The translations under genes and the position numbers were made by a program. Positions 32,516 to 40,345 of a DNA stretch of 43,704 nucleotides are shown here, in pieces. The notes below the pieces were generated by a model. The model ran no database searches, was not told where the DNA came from, and saw only the letters and a list, made by a program, of their open reading frames with translations. The stretch covers positions 1-43,704 of the forward strand of contig CAJTYO010000019.1 in assembly GCA_910584045.1 (NCBI GenBank). The letters are read 5' to 3'. Every line of letters starts with the position of its first letter. Position 1 is the first letter of the stretch. This stretch comes from an uncultured Oscillospiraceae bacterium (GTDB lineage: Bacteria > Bacillota > Clostridia > Oscillospirales > Oscillospiraceae).

Positions 32516-33322
32516 TTACCGTATTCCCAGAATCTGCATCAGCGCCGCCAGGGTAGGGGCCACGAACAACACGCTGTCAAACCGGTCCAGAACTCCGCCG
32601 TGGGCCAGGAAAATCTTTCCGTAGTCCTTCACGCCGAACTCACGCTTGATAAGAGAGAAGCTCAGATCTCCAATCTGGGCCACCACGCCGCAGAACAGCG
32701 CCAGAAGGGCCATGGAGCCGTAGTGGATATTTCCTCCGAACCAGCGGTTCATCACCCAGGCGAACACCAGACCGCACAGAACATTGCCCACCAGTCCGCC
32801 GATGGAGCCTTCAACCGTCTTCTTAGGGCTGACTTTGGGGGCCAGCTTGTGTTTGCCGATGGTCAGACCCGTAAAATAGGCGAAGGTGTCGCAGGCAAAG
32901 CTGAGGATAAAAGGCAAAAGCAGATAACCCCTGTGTCCCCCCAGCCCGAAGATACGGAAAAAGGAGCTGAAGGCGTAGGGGATCATAATCGCGCCGAATA
33001 TCCCCGCCATCAAATGGGCCACCTTAATCTCCCCCGCCTTATACACCGCCGTGGCGAAGGCCAGCAGGATATACAGCATCAGACAGGGGATCAGCCAATC
33101 AGCCAGCGCCCAGCAGCACAGCACCGCCCACACAGCAAACGTCACCGTCATCTGGCACAGCAGCCGGTTGGCCTCCATGGCTCCCACACACTTCATCAGC
33201 TCATATGCTCCCACGCCGGAAAGCGCGGCCAGCGATGCAGCGGTCAGCCACTCCGGCCCCCACAGCACAATATACAGCAGGGCGGGCACACCCACCGCCG
33301 CCACCAAAAGCCTAGATTTCAT
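32516..33322 (-). CDS. cdsA: Phosphatidate cytidylyltransferase
   Basis: A 268-residue integral membrane enzyme making CDP-diacylglycerol from phosphatidate and CTP. Seven to eight hydrophobic helices span the length, and the C-terminal family signature is present: SPKKTVEGSIGGLVGN, GDLSFSLIKREFGVKDYGKIFLAHGGVLDRFDS. GGAGGGA precedes the ATG. It follows uppS by 10 nt, the normal order. Confidence 0.96.
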   Translation of the reverse strand: MKSRLLVAAVGVPALLYIVLWGPEWLTAASLAALSGVGAYELMKCVGAMEANRLLCQMTVTFAVWAVLCCWALADWLIPCLMLYILLAFATAVYKAGEIKVAHLMAGIFGAIMIPYAFSSFFRIFGLGGHRGYLLLPFILSFACDTFAYFTGLTIGKHKLAPKVSPKKTVEGSIGGLVGNVLCGLVFAWVMNRWFGGNIHYGSMALLALFCGVVAQIGDLSFSLIKREFGVKDYGKIFLAHGGVLDRFDSVLFVAPTLAALMQILGIR

Positions 33323-33332
33323 GCTATCCCTC

Positions 33333-34085
33333 CTACAGTCCGCCGTACCGGCGGGAGCGGCGCTGGTAGGACGCGATGGCCCGGTGGAGCTCCTCTTTGG
33401 AAAAGTCCGGCCACAACACGTCAGTGAAATAAAATTCGCTGTAGGCGCACTGCCACAGCAGGAAATTGCTCTGCCGAAGCTCCCCTCCGGGGCGGATGAG
33501 CAAATCCGGGTCCGGAATGCCGGCAGAGTAGAGATAAGAGGACAGCTTTTCTGCCGTCAGGTCCTCCGGCCGGACAAGACCGATGCGGCAGTCCTCCGCG
33601 AAGCGCCGGGCGGCGTGAACCAGCTCGGCGCGGCCGCCGTAGTTGATGCAGATGCTGCACAGACAGCCCGTGAGACGGTCGGAGATGGCGTTGCACCGGT
33701 CCACCAGGTCCTTCAGCTCCTGGCTGAGGGGGGTCATATCGCCCATGAAGCGAAGACGCACGTTGTCCCGTTCCATGGTATCGATGGCCTCCAGCAGGTA
33801 CTTTTTCAGCAGCACCATGATGGTGTCCACCTCGTCCTGCGGCCTCTTCCAATTCTCCGTGGAGAAAGCATAGACCGTCAGATACTCAATGCCGATGTCC
33901 CGGCAGTAGGTGGCGATGGTGCGGAAGGTCTCCGCGCCTACCCTGTGTCCGGCGGTGCGGGGCAGGCTCCGGCCTCTGGCCCAGCGGCCGTTGCCGTCCA
34001 GTATAACAGCGATATGGCGGGGCAGTCGGCTGAAATCCACCTGCCCCGCCGTATCGTTTTTTTTCTTCCCAAAAGAAAAAATCAT
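33333..34085 (-). CDS. uppS: Undecaprenyl diphosphate synthase
   Basis: A 250-residue cis-prenyltransferase adding eight isoprene units to farnesyl diphosphate, giving the lipid carrier for peptidoglycan and wall glycans. The phosphate-binding loop is HIAVILDGNGRWARGR with catalytic D30; other markers are GHRVGAETFRTI, YLTVYAFSTENWKRP, NYGGRAELVHA, and DLLIRPGGELRQSNFLLWQCAYSEFYF. Length normal. GAGGAA lies before the ATG. It sits 21 nt after frr. Confidence 0.97.
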   Translation of the reverse strand: MIFSFGKKKNDTAGQVDFSRLPRHIAVILDGNGRWARGRSLPRTAGHRVGAETFRTIATYCRDIGIEYLTVYAFSTENWKRPQDEVDTIMVLLKKYLLEAIDTMERDNVRLRFMGDMTPLSQELKDLVDRCNAISDRLTGCLCSICINYGGRAELVHAARRFAEDCRIGLVRPEDLTAEKLSSYLYSAGIPDPDLLIRPGGELRQSNFLLWQCAYSEFYFTDVLWPDFSKEELHRAIASYQRRSRRYGGL

Positions 34086-34106
34086 GTGTTCCTCGCTCTG
34101 CGGTAC

Positions 34107-34661
34107 TTACACCGCCAGCAGTTCCTTTTCTTTCTTGGCCAGCAACTCGTCGATCTCCTTGCACATATCGTCAGTGAGCTTCTGGATGTCCTTCTCAGCG
34201 ATCTTCATATCGTCCTCAGTGATTTCGCTGGCCTTCTTCTGTGCCTTGAAATCCTCTACCGCATCCCTGCGGATGTTGCGGACGGCCACCTTGCCGCCCT
34301 CGGCATACTTGGCAATCTGCTTGACCAGCTCTTTGCGGCGTTCCTCGGTCAGCTGAGGGAAGGCCAGACGGATGATCTTGCCGTCATTCTGGGGGTTGAT
34401 GCCCAGGTCGGATTCCTGAATTGCTTTGCAGATCAGCTTCACTGCCCCAGCGTCCCAGGGCTGGATGGTCAAGGTACGGGGGTCGGGGGAGCCGACGGAG
34501 GCAATCTGGTGGATGGGCGTGGGGGTTCCGTAGTAATCCACCATGATCCGATCCAGCACGGCTGCGTTGGCCCGCCCGGCGCGGACGGCGGCAAAATCCG
34601 CCGCTACGGAGGCAATGGATTTACGCATCCGTTCCTCGTAGGTTTTCAGTTCACTTTTCAT
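34107..34661 (-). CDS. frr: Ribosome recycling factor
   Basis: A 184-residue protein that splits post-termination ribosomes with EF-G. Family markers: YEERMRKSIASVAADFAAVRAGRANAAVLDRI (three-helix bundle), VDYYGTPTPIHQIASV, DPRTLTIQPWD, LGINPQNDGKIIRLAFPQLTEERRKELVKQ, and the C-terminal helix. The start overlaps the pyrH stop (ATGA), with GGAGG inside the end of pyrH. Complete. Confidence 0.98.
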   Translation of the reverse strand: MKSELKTYEERMRKSIASVAADFAAVRAGRANAAVLDRIMVDYYGTPTPIHQIASVGSPDPRTLTIQPWDAGAVKLICKAIQESDLGINPQNDGKIIRLAFPQLTEERRKELVKQIAKYAEGGKVAVRNIRRDAVEDFKAQKKASEITEDDMKIAEKDIQKLTDDMCKEIDELLAKKEKELLAV

Positions 34662-35386
34662 TTTGTTGTATCCTCCTTCACGATCGTTCCTATCTTCTCG
34701 CCTTTCAGCGCACGGATAATGTTATAGGGGTCCTTCAGTGCAAAGAGCAGCACGGGGATGTGATTGTCCATGGCCAGGCTGGAGGCGGTGGAATCCATGA
34801 CGGCCAAACGCTGTGCCAGGACTTCGTCGTAGGTAATGACGTCATACTTCACAGCGGAGGGATCCTTCGCCGGGTCGGCGCTGTATACGCCGTCCACATT
34901 TTTTGCCAGCAGGATCACATCCGCGCCGATCTCGGCGGCACGGAGCACGGCGGCTGTGTCTGTGGAAAAAAAGGGATTGCCTGTGCCGCAGCCGAAGATC
35001 ACCACCCGCCCTCTCTCCAGGTGGTGGATGGCCCGGCCCCGAACGTAAGGCTCAGCCACAGCGCGAATCTCCAGCGCGGTCTGTACCCGGGCGGGCACGC
35101 CCTTCTGCTCCAGTACATCGGCTACCGCCAGGCAGTTCATGGCGGTGCCCAGCATCCCCATATGGTCGGCGCGAGTACGCTCCATCCGGCCGCCGCCATC
35201 CTTCGCTCCCCGCCAGAAATTCCCGGCGCCAATAACGATGCCAACCTGTACGCCCATCTCGACGGCCTCTTTGATGACATCACACACCTGACCGATGATG
35301 GAGAAATCCAGACCAGTATGCTTCTCCCCCGCCAGGGCCTCGCCGCTGATTTTCAGCAGGACACGTTTATATCTCGGTTTTTCCAT
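34658..35386 (-). CDS. pyrH: UMP kinase
   Basis: A 242-residue hexameric kinase making UDP from UMP. Markers: KRVLLKISGEALAG (ATP site), GVQVGIVIGAGNFWRG, RTRADHMGMLGTAMNCLA, GTGNPFFSTDTAAVLRAAEI, VDGVYSADP and DSTASSLAMDNHIPVLLF. GGAGAGGAG precedes the ATG. It is the first gene of the operon here: rpsB and tsf, often upstream of pyrH, are absent, and the region before it is filled with mobile-element remnants. Confidence 0.98.
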   Translation of the reverse strand: MEKPRYKRVLLKISGEALAGEKHTGLDFSIIGQVCDVIKEAVEMGVQVGIVIGAGNFWRGAKDGGGRMERTRADHMGMLGTAMNCLAVADVLEQKGVPARVQTALEIRAVAEPYVRGRAIHHLERGRVVIFGCGTGNPFFSTDTAAVLRAAEIGADVILLAKNVDGVYSADPAKDPSAVKYDVITYDEVLAQRLAVMDSTASSLAMDNHIPVLLFALKDPYNIIRALKGEKIGTIVKEDTTK

Positions 35387-35434
35387 AGGCTCCTCTCCCT
35401 CTGATCGTGTTTTCCGGGTTGTGTACTAGTTTCT

Positions 35435-35463
35435 ATTCTAATATATTTCGGAGCATTTGAAAA
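35435..35463 (-). promoter_or_regulatory. Candidate promoter of the pyrH operon
   Basis: On the - strand: TTTTCA (35463-35458), 17-nt spacer, TAGAAT (35440-35435). It is the only AT-rich promoter-like site near pyrH, about 50 nt before the ATG. The -35 match is weak. Confidence 0.5.
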
Positions 35464-35657
35464 GTAGAAATTGTAAATTTTTTGAAGAATGTGGGAAAGA
35501 GCGCCTCTCGGCCGGAAAAGATGGAAATGGGCGGGACCCACAATGCCGTTAAGTAAGCTCAGAAAATGGCCTACCTCTAAAATACTGGATAGTGTCTACA
35601 CAAGATACGGGGATTGCGGTAGAATGGAAATATCATAAAAAGACAGGAGACAGAAAG

Positions 35658-35798
35658 ATGGATGCATCCTATCACAGATACGACATAAACAATAAAGTAT
35701 GGGAGTTGCTTGACAATGTCATTAAGTTAAGGATTTTCCGTACCCGAAAAAAGGCCCACCACCTTTTCTATAAAGAAAGGGTGGTGGGTATTTCATGA
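35658..35798 (+). pseudogene. IS5-family transposase, 5' stub
   Basis: From the ATG at 35658 (AGGAGA upstream) the first ~20 residues read MDASYHRYDINNKVWELLDN, which is the start of IS5-family transposases (typically ...YHRHDISDxAWELLEPHLPG). After that the frame runs into unrelated sequence and a hairpin, so only the N-terminal stub remains. No inverted repeat pair could be assigned with confidence. Confidence 0.6.
35747..35788 (-). terminator. Intrinsic terminator read on - strand
   Basis: A 15-bp stem with one G-U pair (CCCACCACCTTTTCT 35755-35769 / 35774-35788), loop ATAA. On the - strand it is followed by T6 (complement of A6 at 35747-35752), so it ends transcripts coming from the pseudogene at 35832-36240. 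Confidence 0.75.
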
Positions 35799-35831
35799 CA
35801 TCTCTTTCATCGGAGGACAGAAGTCGGTCTG

Positions 35832-36240
35832 TCAGAATCTTTCTGGCGCCATCCGGACACGGCTGGTATCAATTGATAGAAAGTCAGACGTAGGAAGATT
35901 GCGCGGGTCCTGCCGCAGCAGGTACTCAAACCGTGTGATTTGCTCACTGGTGAATAATGGCACTATTGCGTTGGGGTACTGCAACTGGATTTCGAACGGG
36001 CTGATTCTGGAAATGAGGAAGGGGTTGTTTTCTAAGATAGACGGTATCGCCCACTTTGTAGGCTGGTTCCAGCAGTTTTTGGTCAATAGCGGGACTGACG
36101 CTTTCCGGATGTTCCGGTTCAGAAATGTTCTCTGAGGCCTGCTCATGGAGAAAGTCGTCTAATTCCTGCTGATAAAAGGCGCGGAGAATGAGGGCAATCA
36201 GGTTCCAGGTCATGGAATTTCTACTTATTGGGGCATACAA
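35832..36240 (-). pseudogene. Frameshifted fragment of a large ICE/plasmid-type protein
   Basis: Two overlapping - strand frames join into one sensible sequence if one base is removed near 36030-36038. The upstream frame gives LIALILRAFYQQELDDFL, then EPAYKVGDTVYL; the downstream frame continues NNPFLISRISPFEIQLQYP, SEQITRFEYLLRQDPRN. The join (KVGDTVYL...F.I..I.PFE.QL..P......SEQ....ELL..D.RN) resembles a module of large conjugative-element polyvalent/helicase-methylase proteins (LPD25-like, from memory). Both ends are missing. Non-functional relic; family call moderate. Confidence 0.55.
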
Positions 36241-36284
36241 AAGGGAGTGTCCAAACTAAAGCTATTATGATATAATAAGGCAAT

Positions 36285-36554
36285 ATGAGAAAACAAACGA
36301 TAGAGGCATGGAAGAAATGCCCGAAATGCGGAAAGCTTGAAAACCAGGTGAAGGCAGGGCGCAACAGCTCGGGGAGCCAACGCTGCAAGTGTAAGGAGTG
36401 CGGCATATATTACACCATCGAGCCCAAGCGCCATGGGTACCCTGAAGCAACCAAAGAACTGGCAATCAAAATGTACTACGGTGGAGTCAGCGGCCGAGGT
36501 GTTGGAAAAATTCTAGGAATGAACAAATCCAAGCCAAGCGTGACACTTCTATGA
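36285..36554 (+). pseudogene. IS1-type transposase N-terminal fragment
   Basis: An 89-residue frame starting MRKQTIEAWKKCPKCGK with a zinc-binding CPKCG...QRCKCKECG pair, then YTIEPKRHGYPEATKELAIKMYYGGVSGRGVGKILGMNKS. This is the zinc-ribbon plus helix-turn-helix start of IS1-type (InsA/InsB-like) transposases. It breaks off where the HTH recognition helix would continue, and no DDE region follows. A TATAAT sits 12 nt upstream. Confidence 0.7.
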
Positions 36555-36742
36555 TAAAAAAATCATAGGCTTTTGAGTAAAATTTAGAAAGGAAAATCGA
36601 ATGAACTATGTTATTAGTACGTTTCCCTGCATTGATATACCGAATATGAAAATACTGCTGAAAAAGGCAATATGGGCGAAAGTCCGAGTAAAGGCGTTCC
36701 GAAAGAGATTCCTTTTTTGTTACCTGAAAGGAGGGCCGGAAC

Positions 36743-36889
36743 ATGGCCGCAGAAACATCCTTCGATTACTACTACAGCGATGAGAGTAGTCTGATTGTTT
36801 TGCTTTCGTCATCTGTAGGATTGTCAAACAAGTTGGACGAGGAACTCAAATGGAAGCAGACCGCAAAAAGGGTGATGGCAGGAAAGTAG
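36743..36889 (+). pseudogene. Stub of a RepA_N-type replication initiator
   Basis: The ATG at 36743 has GGAGGG upstream at 36730-36735. The 48-residue product begins MAAETSFDYYYSDES, close to the start of replication initiator A proteins of Clostridia conjugative elements (MA-D/E-x-FDYYYG-E/D-E). The usual EQFSFYRIP motif that should follow is absent; the rest (SSSVGLSNKLDEELKWKQ) looks joined from elsewhere. Remnant of an integrative conjugative element. Confidence 0.5.
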
Positions 36890-37023
36890 ACAATGGCTCT
36901 ACAATTCTTAACTTGACATTTAATTTCGGTCTAATACAAGGTGAAGGTGACCAGCACGGAGCAACAAAGTGTCCGGGTTGTAGTTGCCACGGATGCCATC
37001 TATGCTTGCTCCTTGTAAACTAA
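36850..37023 (+). CDS. Candidate small cysteine-rich protein (57 aa)
   Basis: Short frame with GAGGA 6 nt before the ATG at 36850. The first ~38 residues are polar; the tail reads KCPGCSCHGCHLCLLLVN, five Cys and two His in 13 residues, a possible metal site or modified peptide core. It overlaps the end of the RepA-like stub in another frame and lies in decayed DNA, so it may be chance. No maturation enzyme or transporter is nearby. Not a family I recognise. Confidence 0.3.
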   Translation: MEADRKKGDGRKVDNGSTILNLTFNFGLIQGEGDQHGATKCPGCSCHGCHLCLLLVN

Positions 37024-37072
37024 TAAATAATAGTAGAGGCTGCACAAGAAAGCGAACCATGCAAAATGTCGC

Positions 37073-37101
37073 TCGACTTGCCGCTGGAAATATGGTATAT
37101 T
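37073..37101 (+). promoter_or_regulatory. Candidate promoter of the HD-RyR gene
   Basis: TCGACT (37073-37078), 17-nt spacer, TATATT (37096-37101) with an extended -10 TGG at 37093-37095. It lies ~100 nt before the ATG at 37205, which has GGAGG at 37194-37198. Confidence 0.55.
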
Positions 37102-37204
37102 AGGGACAGCCGTCATTGTTTTCACTCCTGCCCAGCTGGGAAAATTTGGCGGCGCGACGGCTCTGGGGAGCCGCTTGTCCCGTAAAATCTGACGGAGGTA
37201 TGAT

Positions 37205-39196
37205 ATGGGCTACACAAGGTTAAACGTTCAAGCGAGGGTATACGACGGCTTCAGCTTGGAGGGGGCGGCGCTGACATTTCTTCGGGAGCGCTGCGAGAAT
37301 CTGCGCTTCAGCGACGATAAGGAGGCGGAGGAGGCGCGGACCGGGAAAAATCTGGGGACCAGTCTGAAGAAGGGGGAGATTCCCTATAACCAGCAGATGG
37401 ACGTGGACCGACTGTGCCTGGAAAACGCCCTGAGCCGCTTCCTGCGCTCCGGGCGGAAGGAGGACGCCTTTGACGTCTACTTCTGCTACCTGGAGATGTT
37501 CGTGGGGGAGTATACGAAGACCCGGCGGATGGTCGAGCTGCTCTCGGAATTTGAATCCAACGGCAGCGGTCTGCTGATGAAACACCGAGACCACTACGCC
37601 CACTCTGTCTATGTTTTTGCCCTGGGCCTGGCCATCTACCAGACCAGCGAGGCCTATCGGGAGGCCTACAGCCGCGCCTGCCCATGCAGGGACGATCCCG
37701 CCTGCCGCTTTCTGCGCTTCTGGGGACTGACGGCACTCTTTCACGATATCGGCTACCCCTTCGAACTTCCCTTCGAGCAGGTAGCCTCCTACTTCGAGGT
37801 GGATGGGGATAACCGGAGAATGCGCCCCTTTGTGGCCTATCGAGCACTGGATGACTTCGTGCGGATCGCTCCTCCCATCGCCAAACAGCTGTCGGCACTC
37901 TGTAGCGACGCTGCCTATGATACCACGGACGCGCTGTTTGCCGGCCTTCTCTCTGAAAGCCTCGGGGAAAAGTATGGTTTCACCGAATCCCAGATGCTCT
38001 CCATCCTCCAGCAGAAGCCCACGGAGCCCAACCGCTTTGGCCACTTCATGGACCACGCCTACTTCAGCGCTACGGTCCTATTCAAAAAGCTCTTCTGTGA
38101 GCTTAAATGTCCGATTGAGCGGGAGCACCTAGACGCGCTGACCGCCATATTGCTTCACAACAGTCTCTATAAATTCAGCGTCGCTCGCTATAAGGAGAAG
38201 GGCAGCATCCCGCTGACCGCCTCCGATCATCCGCTGGCCTACATGCTGATGCTCTGTGACGAGCTCCAGTGCTGGGACCGCACGGCCTATGGCCGCAACT
38301 CCAAGACGGAACTGCACCCCATGGACTGCCGGTTTGACCTCAGCGGCGGCGCCATCCGGGCCACTTATCTCTATGACAAGGGTGAGGCCGGCAAGATCGA
38401 CGCCTACCATGCGGCCTGCGCCGAGTGGAAAAAGCGTGCCCCTGACCGCACAGACAGCGAGGCGCAGAAACCGCAGTTGAAAGCCTATGCTGGCATGTAT
38501 GAGAGCGATGAAAACGGCGTTCCCATGTTTCAGGCTGATATTGCGCGCATCGTGGATCTGCGGGACATACCCCTGTCCGTCCGAACAGAGCTGGTGGAAA
38601 ACAGGAGGCCGCGGTGCTGTCTCTCTGAAAGCAGTTTTCTTGGGCTCTACAATTTCGCCATTGCGCTGAATGCCCGCTGGGATAGCGGAGATTGGAAGCA
38701 GGCAAAGGCGGAGGGCCGGGAGACAGAGTTCCTGCAAAACGTGAAAAAACTGGAGAAGTACACCAGCGCCTTTGAGGATCTGTCCCTGGAGTACCAGCTC
38801 TACAATATCAACCAGGCCAAAGCCTTTGCCTGGTACATGGAGGAGATCAACTGCTTTTATACCGACCGGCCCGTGGGCTTCCAGCTGGTGGAGGCCCTCT
38901 CCGAGGATGAGTTGGCGGTCATCGGCCCCATGGAGCACCGGCGCTGGCTTCAGGAACACTACGACATGGGCTGGACCTACGGCTGTCCGGAGAAAGCGCA
39001 GCGAGATCTGGTCCGTCAGCACTGGGACATGATCCCCGGCTGGATCGGGGACTCCGTACCGGCGGAGCTGGCGGCAGAGAACTATGCCCGCTTGAAAAAA
39101 GAGGAGCAGGAGAAGGACACCGAGCCCATGGAGTGTATGCTGGCCATGCTGCGGATGTTCGACGGACTGCGCATTTACCGGCTGAAGCCTCAATAA
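37205..39196 (+). CDS. HD-domain phosphohydrolase-like protein with C-terminal RyR-like domain
   Basis: A 663-residue soluble protein without signal or membrane segments. Start set by GGAGG 6 nt upstream. Residues ~110-360 hold an HD-type metal site: H133 (HRDHYAHSVYVF), H180-D181 (TALFHDIGYPFE), H318 (AILLHNSLYKF) and D352 (MLMLCDELQCWDR), the H...HD...H...D order of HD phosphohydrolases. Residues ~570-630 carry IGPMEHRRWLQEHYDMGWTYG with E577 and W581, then HWDMIPGW; this is the E-H-x-R-W ... G-W-x-x-G pattern of RyR (ryanodine receptor) domains, seen in bacterial proteins tied to nucleotide signalling and conflict systems. The N-terminal ~100 residues and the middle (~400-560) are unassigned. 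It stands alone between two mobile-element remnant blocks, a cargo-like position. Substrate unknown; HD solid, RyR good by motif. Confidence 0.85.
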   Translation: MGYTRLNVQARVYDGFSLEGAALTFLRERCENLRFSDDKEAEEARTGKNLGTSLKKGEIPYNQQMDVDRLCLENALSRFLRSGRKEDAFDVYFCYLEMFVGEYTKTRRMVELLSEFESNGSGLLMKHRDHYAHSVYVFALGLAIYQTSEAYREAYSRACPCRDDPACRFLRFWGLTALFHDIGYPFELPFEQVASYFEVDGDNRRMRPFVAYRALDDFVRIAPPIAKQLSALCSDAAYDTTDALFAGLLSESLGEKYGFTESQMLSILQQKPTEPNRFGHFMDHAYFSATVLFKKLFCELKCPIEREHLDALTAILLHNSLYKFSVARYKEKGSIPLTASDHPLAYMLMLCDELQCWDRTAYGRNSKTELHPMDCRFDLSGGAIRATYLYDKGEAGKIDAYHAACAEWKKRAPDRTDSEAQKPQLKAYAGMYESDENGVPMFQADIARIVDLRDIPLSVRTELVENRRPRCCLSESSFLGLYNFAIALNARWDSGDWKQAKAEGRETEFLQNVKKLEKYTSAFEDLSLEYQLYNINQAKAFAWYMEEINCFYTDRPVGFQLVEALSEDELAVIGPMEHRRWLQEHYDMGWTYGCPEKAQRDLVRQHWDMIPGWIGDSVPAELAAENYARLKKEEQEKDTEPMECMLAMLRMFDGLRIYRLKPQ

Positions 39197-39293
39197 TAAA
39201 TGAAGCAGCAAAGGGCTCGCGCCAAAATCGGGTACTGATAAGGAAGCACCCAACCCACCCACAGCCGAACCCTAGAAATCGAAAAGACAGGAG

Positions 39294-39336
39294 GCCGGAA
39301 GGCCGACACTCCGTAAAGAAGTGTCGGCCTTCCGGC
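39294..39336. other. Perfect 17-bp hairpin after HD-RyR gene
   Basis: Stem 39294-39310 pairs perfectly with 39320-39336, loop CCGTAAAGA. No T-run follows on either strand, so it is not a standard terminator; it may be a transposon-end or REP-type palindrome, or a processing site. It separates the convergent HD-RyR gene and recombinase remnant. Confidence 0.5.
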
Positions 39337-39380
39337 AAACCTATAAAGAAATTCTATCTATTAGGACGGTATAGCTATGG

Positions 39381-40345
39381 CTACGCCGTCTTTTTCCGTT
39401 TGTCTGCAAGATGTTCCTGGAACAACTTCTCCATTTCCTTCGGGGAAGGAGCGCACCACAGGCCAATCGTGTTGTAATGAATATCCACTCTCTGATGCCG
39501 CTTGCCATCTATCTTCTCCGGCTTGGATACCACGATTTTGTCAATAAACTCGTGGACAATCTCAGGTGTCAGCTCCGTCAACCGTGTCACCTGTCTGGCC
39601 CGCTGGATGAACTTCTGTAAATCTCCGGCTTTGTCAGCGGTGGCGTTCAAGCTGGCCTCCAACTCTGGAATATCCGCTTTCAACTGCCGCTGTTCGCTTT
39701 CCAGCGATACCGTCAGGGTCGCGAACCGTTCCTCCGTAAGAAGCCCTTTCGATAAGTCCTCATAGCTCTTTTGGATAATACGGTCGATCTCTGCTACCCG
39801 CTGTTTAGACTTGTCCAGTTCACGGCGGCTCTCCGCCAACGCTTTCCTCTCTTGCAGACCGAAACGCTCCATCTGCTCCTGGGCAAACCTCGTCTCATAG
39901 ACCTGGATGTACCACAACAATCTTTGCAGCCCCTCCAGCGCCAATCCCTCAATGACTTTCTCCCGGATATAGTGGGCGGAACAGACATCGGAATTGCCGC
40001 GGTAGGCGGAACAGAAGAAAAACGCCTGCTCCCGCTTGTAGTTGTTGGTGGCGCTGTATCCCAGTTTGCTGCCGCAGTCGGCGCAGTAGAGAAGCCCGGA
40101 GAACATACTCACGATGCCTGTCCTTGTGGGCCTGCGGCGGTGCTGGCGGAGGGTTTGAACAAGGGCGAAAGTCTCCCGGTCAATGATGGCGGGGTGGGTA
40201 TCGGGGAAGATTTTCCATTCCTCCTGCGGCTTTTCCAGACGTTTCTTCAGCTTGAAGGACTGCCTGCAAGAGCGGAAATTCACCGTGTCCCCGGTGTACT
40301 CCTGCCTGTTCAGAATGTCCGCGACAGTAGCGGAACACCAGTTAT
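39381..40345 (-). pseudogene. Large serine recombinase, N-terminal catalytic domain missing
   Basis: The frame shows the C-terminal two thirds of a large serine recombinase: HNWCSATVADILNRQEYTGD (recombinase domain), the zinc ribbon CADCGSKLGY ... FFCSAYRGNSDVCSAHYI, the coiled coil (ERKALAESRRELDKSKQRV to LEASLNATADKAGDLQKF) and a C-terminal DUF4368-like region (LTELTPEIVHEFIDKIVV, KRHQRVDIHYNTIGL). The serine catalytic domain is absent: similarity starts near 40345, exactly where the neighbouring surface-protein gene loses its own C-terminus. Recombination with deletion is the simplest cause. Not functional. Confidence 0.85.

Noticed and set aside
36601..36783. 60-residue + strand frame beginning MNYVISTFPC
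   Set aside because: The ribosome binding site is weak, it overlaps the RepA-like stub in another frame, and it shows no family pattern; treated as chance within decayed DNA.
36895..36936. TTGACA ... TAATAC as a promoter near 36914
   Set aside because: The spacer is only 13 nt, too short for a working sigma-A promoter.
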